Part shown: piece after piece, positions 62,773-64,000 of the stretch | Position numbering within the stretch: position 1 is the first letter of the stretch | Layout of the letters: the number at the start of each line of letters is the position of its first letter | Position numbers and translations under genes: made by a program | Assembly: GCF_050717545.1 (NCBI RefSeq) | Contig: NZ_JBOITN010000031.1 | Span: 62,001-126,000, forward strand | Length of the DNA stretch: 64,000 nucleotides | Direction: 5' to 3' | From: Clostridium_AD sp050717545 | GTDB taxonomy: Bacteria > Bacillota > Clostridia > Clostridiales > Clostridiaceae | The notes under the pieces: generated by a model | What the model saw: only the letters and a program-made list of their open reading frames with translations | Told to the model about the DNA's origin: nothing | The model's database searches: none

Positions 62773-62809
62773 CGGCTTCAGAAGAAAATTTATATTTCTA
62801 CTGAAGTCG
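62773..62809 (+). terminator. Terminator after the ABC-F gene
   Basis: CGGCTTCAG / CTGAAGTCG (9 bp, one G-T) around an AT-rich inner stem; T-rich tail. Confidence 0.75.
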
Positions 62810-62886
62810 TTATATTTTAATGAATACAATGAATTATATTATTATTCAATAAAGACGGTAGTTATTAAAAAAAGAAGGTATAATCT

Positions 62887-64000
62887 GTGGATAAAAATAG
62901 AGATATAAAAATATCTGTGCGTAACTTAGTAGAATTTGTACTACGGGCTGGCGATTTAGATTCGAGATTTATGGGCAGTAGTAGAGCTGTAGATGGTACA
63001 AAGGCGCATCAAAAAATTCAGCATGAAAACAGAGAAAAGTATTCTATTATATTTGGAGAAGAGTATTTGGCAGAGGTAAGTTTAAAACATAGAATATTAT
63101 ATAATGATACTGTAATTCAAGTTGAAGGGCGTGCTGATGGTATTTTAATTATTGGCGATAAAGTTACCATAGATGAAATTAAAACAGTTACTAAAGATGT
63201 TGAACTTATTAAGGAAGATTATAATAGTCTTCATTGGGCCCAGGCTAAGTGTTATGCGTATATATATGGCATTCAAAATAATTTTGAGCTTATAAGTGTT
63301 CAGTTAACTTATTATGAATTAGAGACGGAGAAGATAAAGCAATTCATTAAGGCTTTTTCAATAAATAAACTTAAGGAATTTTTTGATGAAATTATTTCTA
63401 GTTATTTTATATGGGCTAATATCACATATGAGTGGAATAAGGTGCGAGATAAAACTATAAAAGATTTAAAGTTTCCTTTTGATAGTTATAGAGATGGACA
63501 AAGGGAACTTGCCGTTTCCGTATACAAAACAATAACTCAAAATAAAAAGATGTTCGTGCAGGCACCTACTGGTATAGGTAAAACTATATCTACTTTGTTT
63601 CCAGCGATTAAAGCTGTGGGAGAGGGTCATTCTCAAAAGATATTCTACTTAACAGCTAAAACTATAACAAGGCAGGTTGCAGAGGATGCCTTTGATAAAA
63701 TGAAAAAGAATGGACTTAAATTTAAGACAATTACAATAACTGCAAAAGACAAAGTGTGTTTTAGCAAAGGTAGTGCATGCAACCCGCAGCAGTGCACATT
63801 TGCAAAAGGTCATTTTGATAGGGTTAACGGAGCGCTACTTGATATTTTGAAAAATGAAGATACATTTAGTAGAGAAATAATTGAAAATTATTCAAATAAA
63901 TATAAAGTATGCCCCTTTGAATTTTCATTGGATTTAACTCTGTGGTCTGATTGTGTTATATGTGATTATAACTATGTATTTGACCCTAGGGTATACTTAA
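62887..64000 (+). CDS. PD-(D/E)XK nuclease fused to XPD/DinG-type iron-sulfur helicase (partial)
   Basis: The gene runs off the window end; about 371 residues are visible. N-terminal part (about 75-115) has the nuclease core VEGRADGILI...TIDEIKTVTK, i.e. the D...ExK residues of the PD-(D/E)XK fold. The helicase begins near residue 210 with the Q-motif-like RDGQRELAV and Walker A APTGIGKTIST. Four cysteines (KVCFSKGSACNPQQCTFAKG ... YKVCPFE) are placed like the iron-sulfur cluster of XPD/DinG helicases. The next motif begins as VICDYNYVFDPRV. GTG start, 8 nt after AGAAGG. It probably processes damaged or recombining DNA. Confidence 0.88.
   Translation, partial: MDKNRDIKISVRNLVEFVLRAGDLDSRFMGSSRAVDGTKAHQKIQHENREKYSIIFGEEYLAEVSLKHRILYNDTVIQVEGRADGILIIGDKVTIDEIKTVTKDVELIKEDYNSLHWAQAKCYAYIYGIQNNFELISVQLTYYELETEKIKQFIKAFSINKLKEFFDEIISSYFIWANITYEWNKVRDKTIKDLKFPFDSYRDGQRELAVSVYKTITQNKKMFVQAPTGIGKTISTLFPAIKAVGEGHSQKIFYLTAKTITRQVAEDAFDKMKKNGLKFKTITITAKDKVCFSKGSACNPQQCTFAKGHFDRVNGALLDILKNEDTFSREIIENYSNKYKVCPFEFSLDLTLWSDCVICDYNYVFDPRVYL

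Overview
The window looks like an ordinary stretch of chromosome from a low-GC, spore-forming anaerobe of the Clostridium sensu stricto type. The reasons are very AT-rich DNA, strong AGGAGG-type ribosome binding sites, frequent TTG starts, sporulation genes (an alpha/beta SASP, a YtxC-like protein, a PdaB-like deacetylase), a hybrid-cluster protein, T-box control of tRNA synthetases, and the acetylase-type diaminopimelate pathway. Species cannot be fixed from sequence alone. There is no prophage, complete insertion sequence, CRISPR array or rRNA operon.

Layout. 0-4 kb: a Na/Pi cotransporter (-) and hcp (+) diverge from a control region with PhoP-box-like repeats on one side and a CRP/FNR-type palindrome at -41.5 on the other. 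4-7.6 kb: a GlcT-like antiterminator, then a RAT element and the general PTS genes (IIA-Glc, HPr, EI). 7.7-18.3 kb: a Y-family polymerase, an unrecognised 287-aa protein, the CCA-adding enzyme, an AlbA_2/Schlafen-type regulator (-), two DUF1292 proteins, an HD hydrolase, a radical SAM protein, BirA, a UPF0158 protein and an MgtC-like membrane protein. 18.4-24.6 kb: a DEAD-box helicase, QueT behind a preQ1-I riboswitch, an M16 peptidase, RecX, a membrane transglutaminase-like protein and a TPR protein. 24.7-34.1 kb: an ABC permease/ATPase pair (-), a 1426-aa double BadF/BcrA ATPase-dehydratase fusion, then a sparse, decaying stretch. That stretch holds an ECF S component behind a possible attenuator, a deleted methyltransferase, a hepT remnant, and a solute-binding lipoprotein that may belong to the ABC pair 7 kb away.

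34.2-43 kb: T-box-valS, folC, a TSCPD protein, a YVTN propeller protein, an array of small palindromes, a DUF4364 protein, a PdaB-like deacetylase and a two-OB-fold SSB-like protein. 43-46.9 kb: DAP/lysine genes (dapH, an aminotransferase, dapB, dapA). 47-49.8 kb: SASP, a methyltransferase, Hsp33 and five tRNAs (Val, Asp, Phe, Gly, Cys). 49.9-56 kb: a DUF6873-like protein, a YtxC-like protein, the L20 leader with infC-rpmI-rplT, KtrB/KtrA potassium uptake and an rRNA methyltransferase. 56-64 kb: T-box-pheST, ZapA, an ABC-F ATPase and the start of a nuclease-helicase fusion that runs off the end.

The richest material is regulatory: PhoP-like boxes, a likely HcpR operator, RAT, preQ1-I, two T-boxes whose specifier codons (GUU, UUC) match their genes, an L20 leader with an AUU-start infC, a candidate attenuator before the ECF S gene, and three families of small dispersed or tandem repeats. 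I found no clear new multi-gene system. The least-explained items are the 1426-aa ATPase fusion, the 287-aa protein beside the polymerase, the leader of the ECF S gene, and the dispersed repeats.
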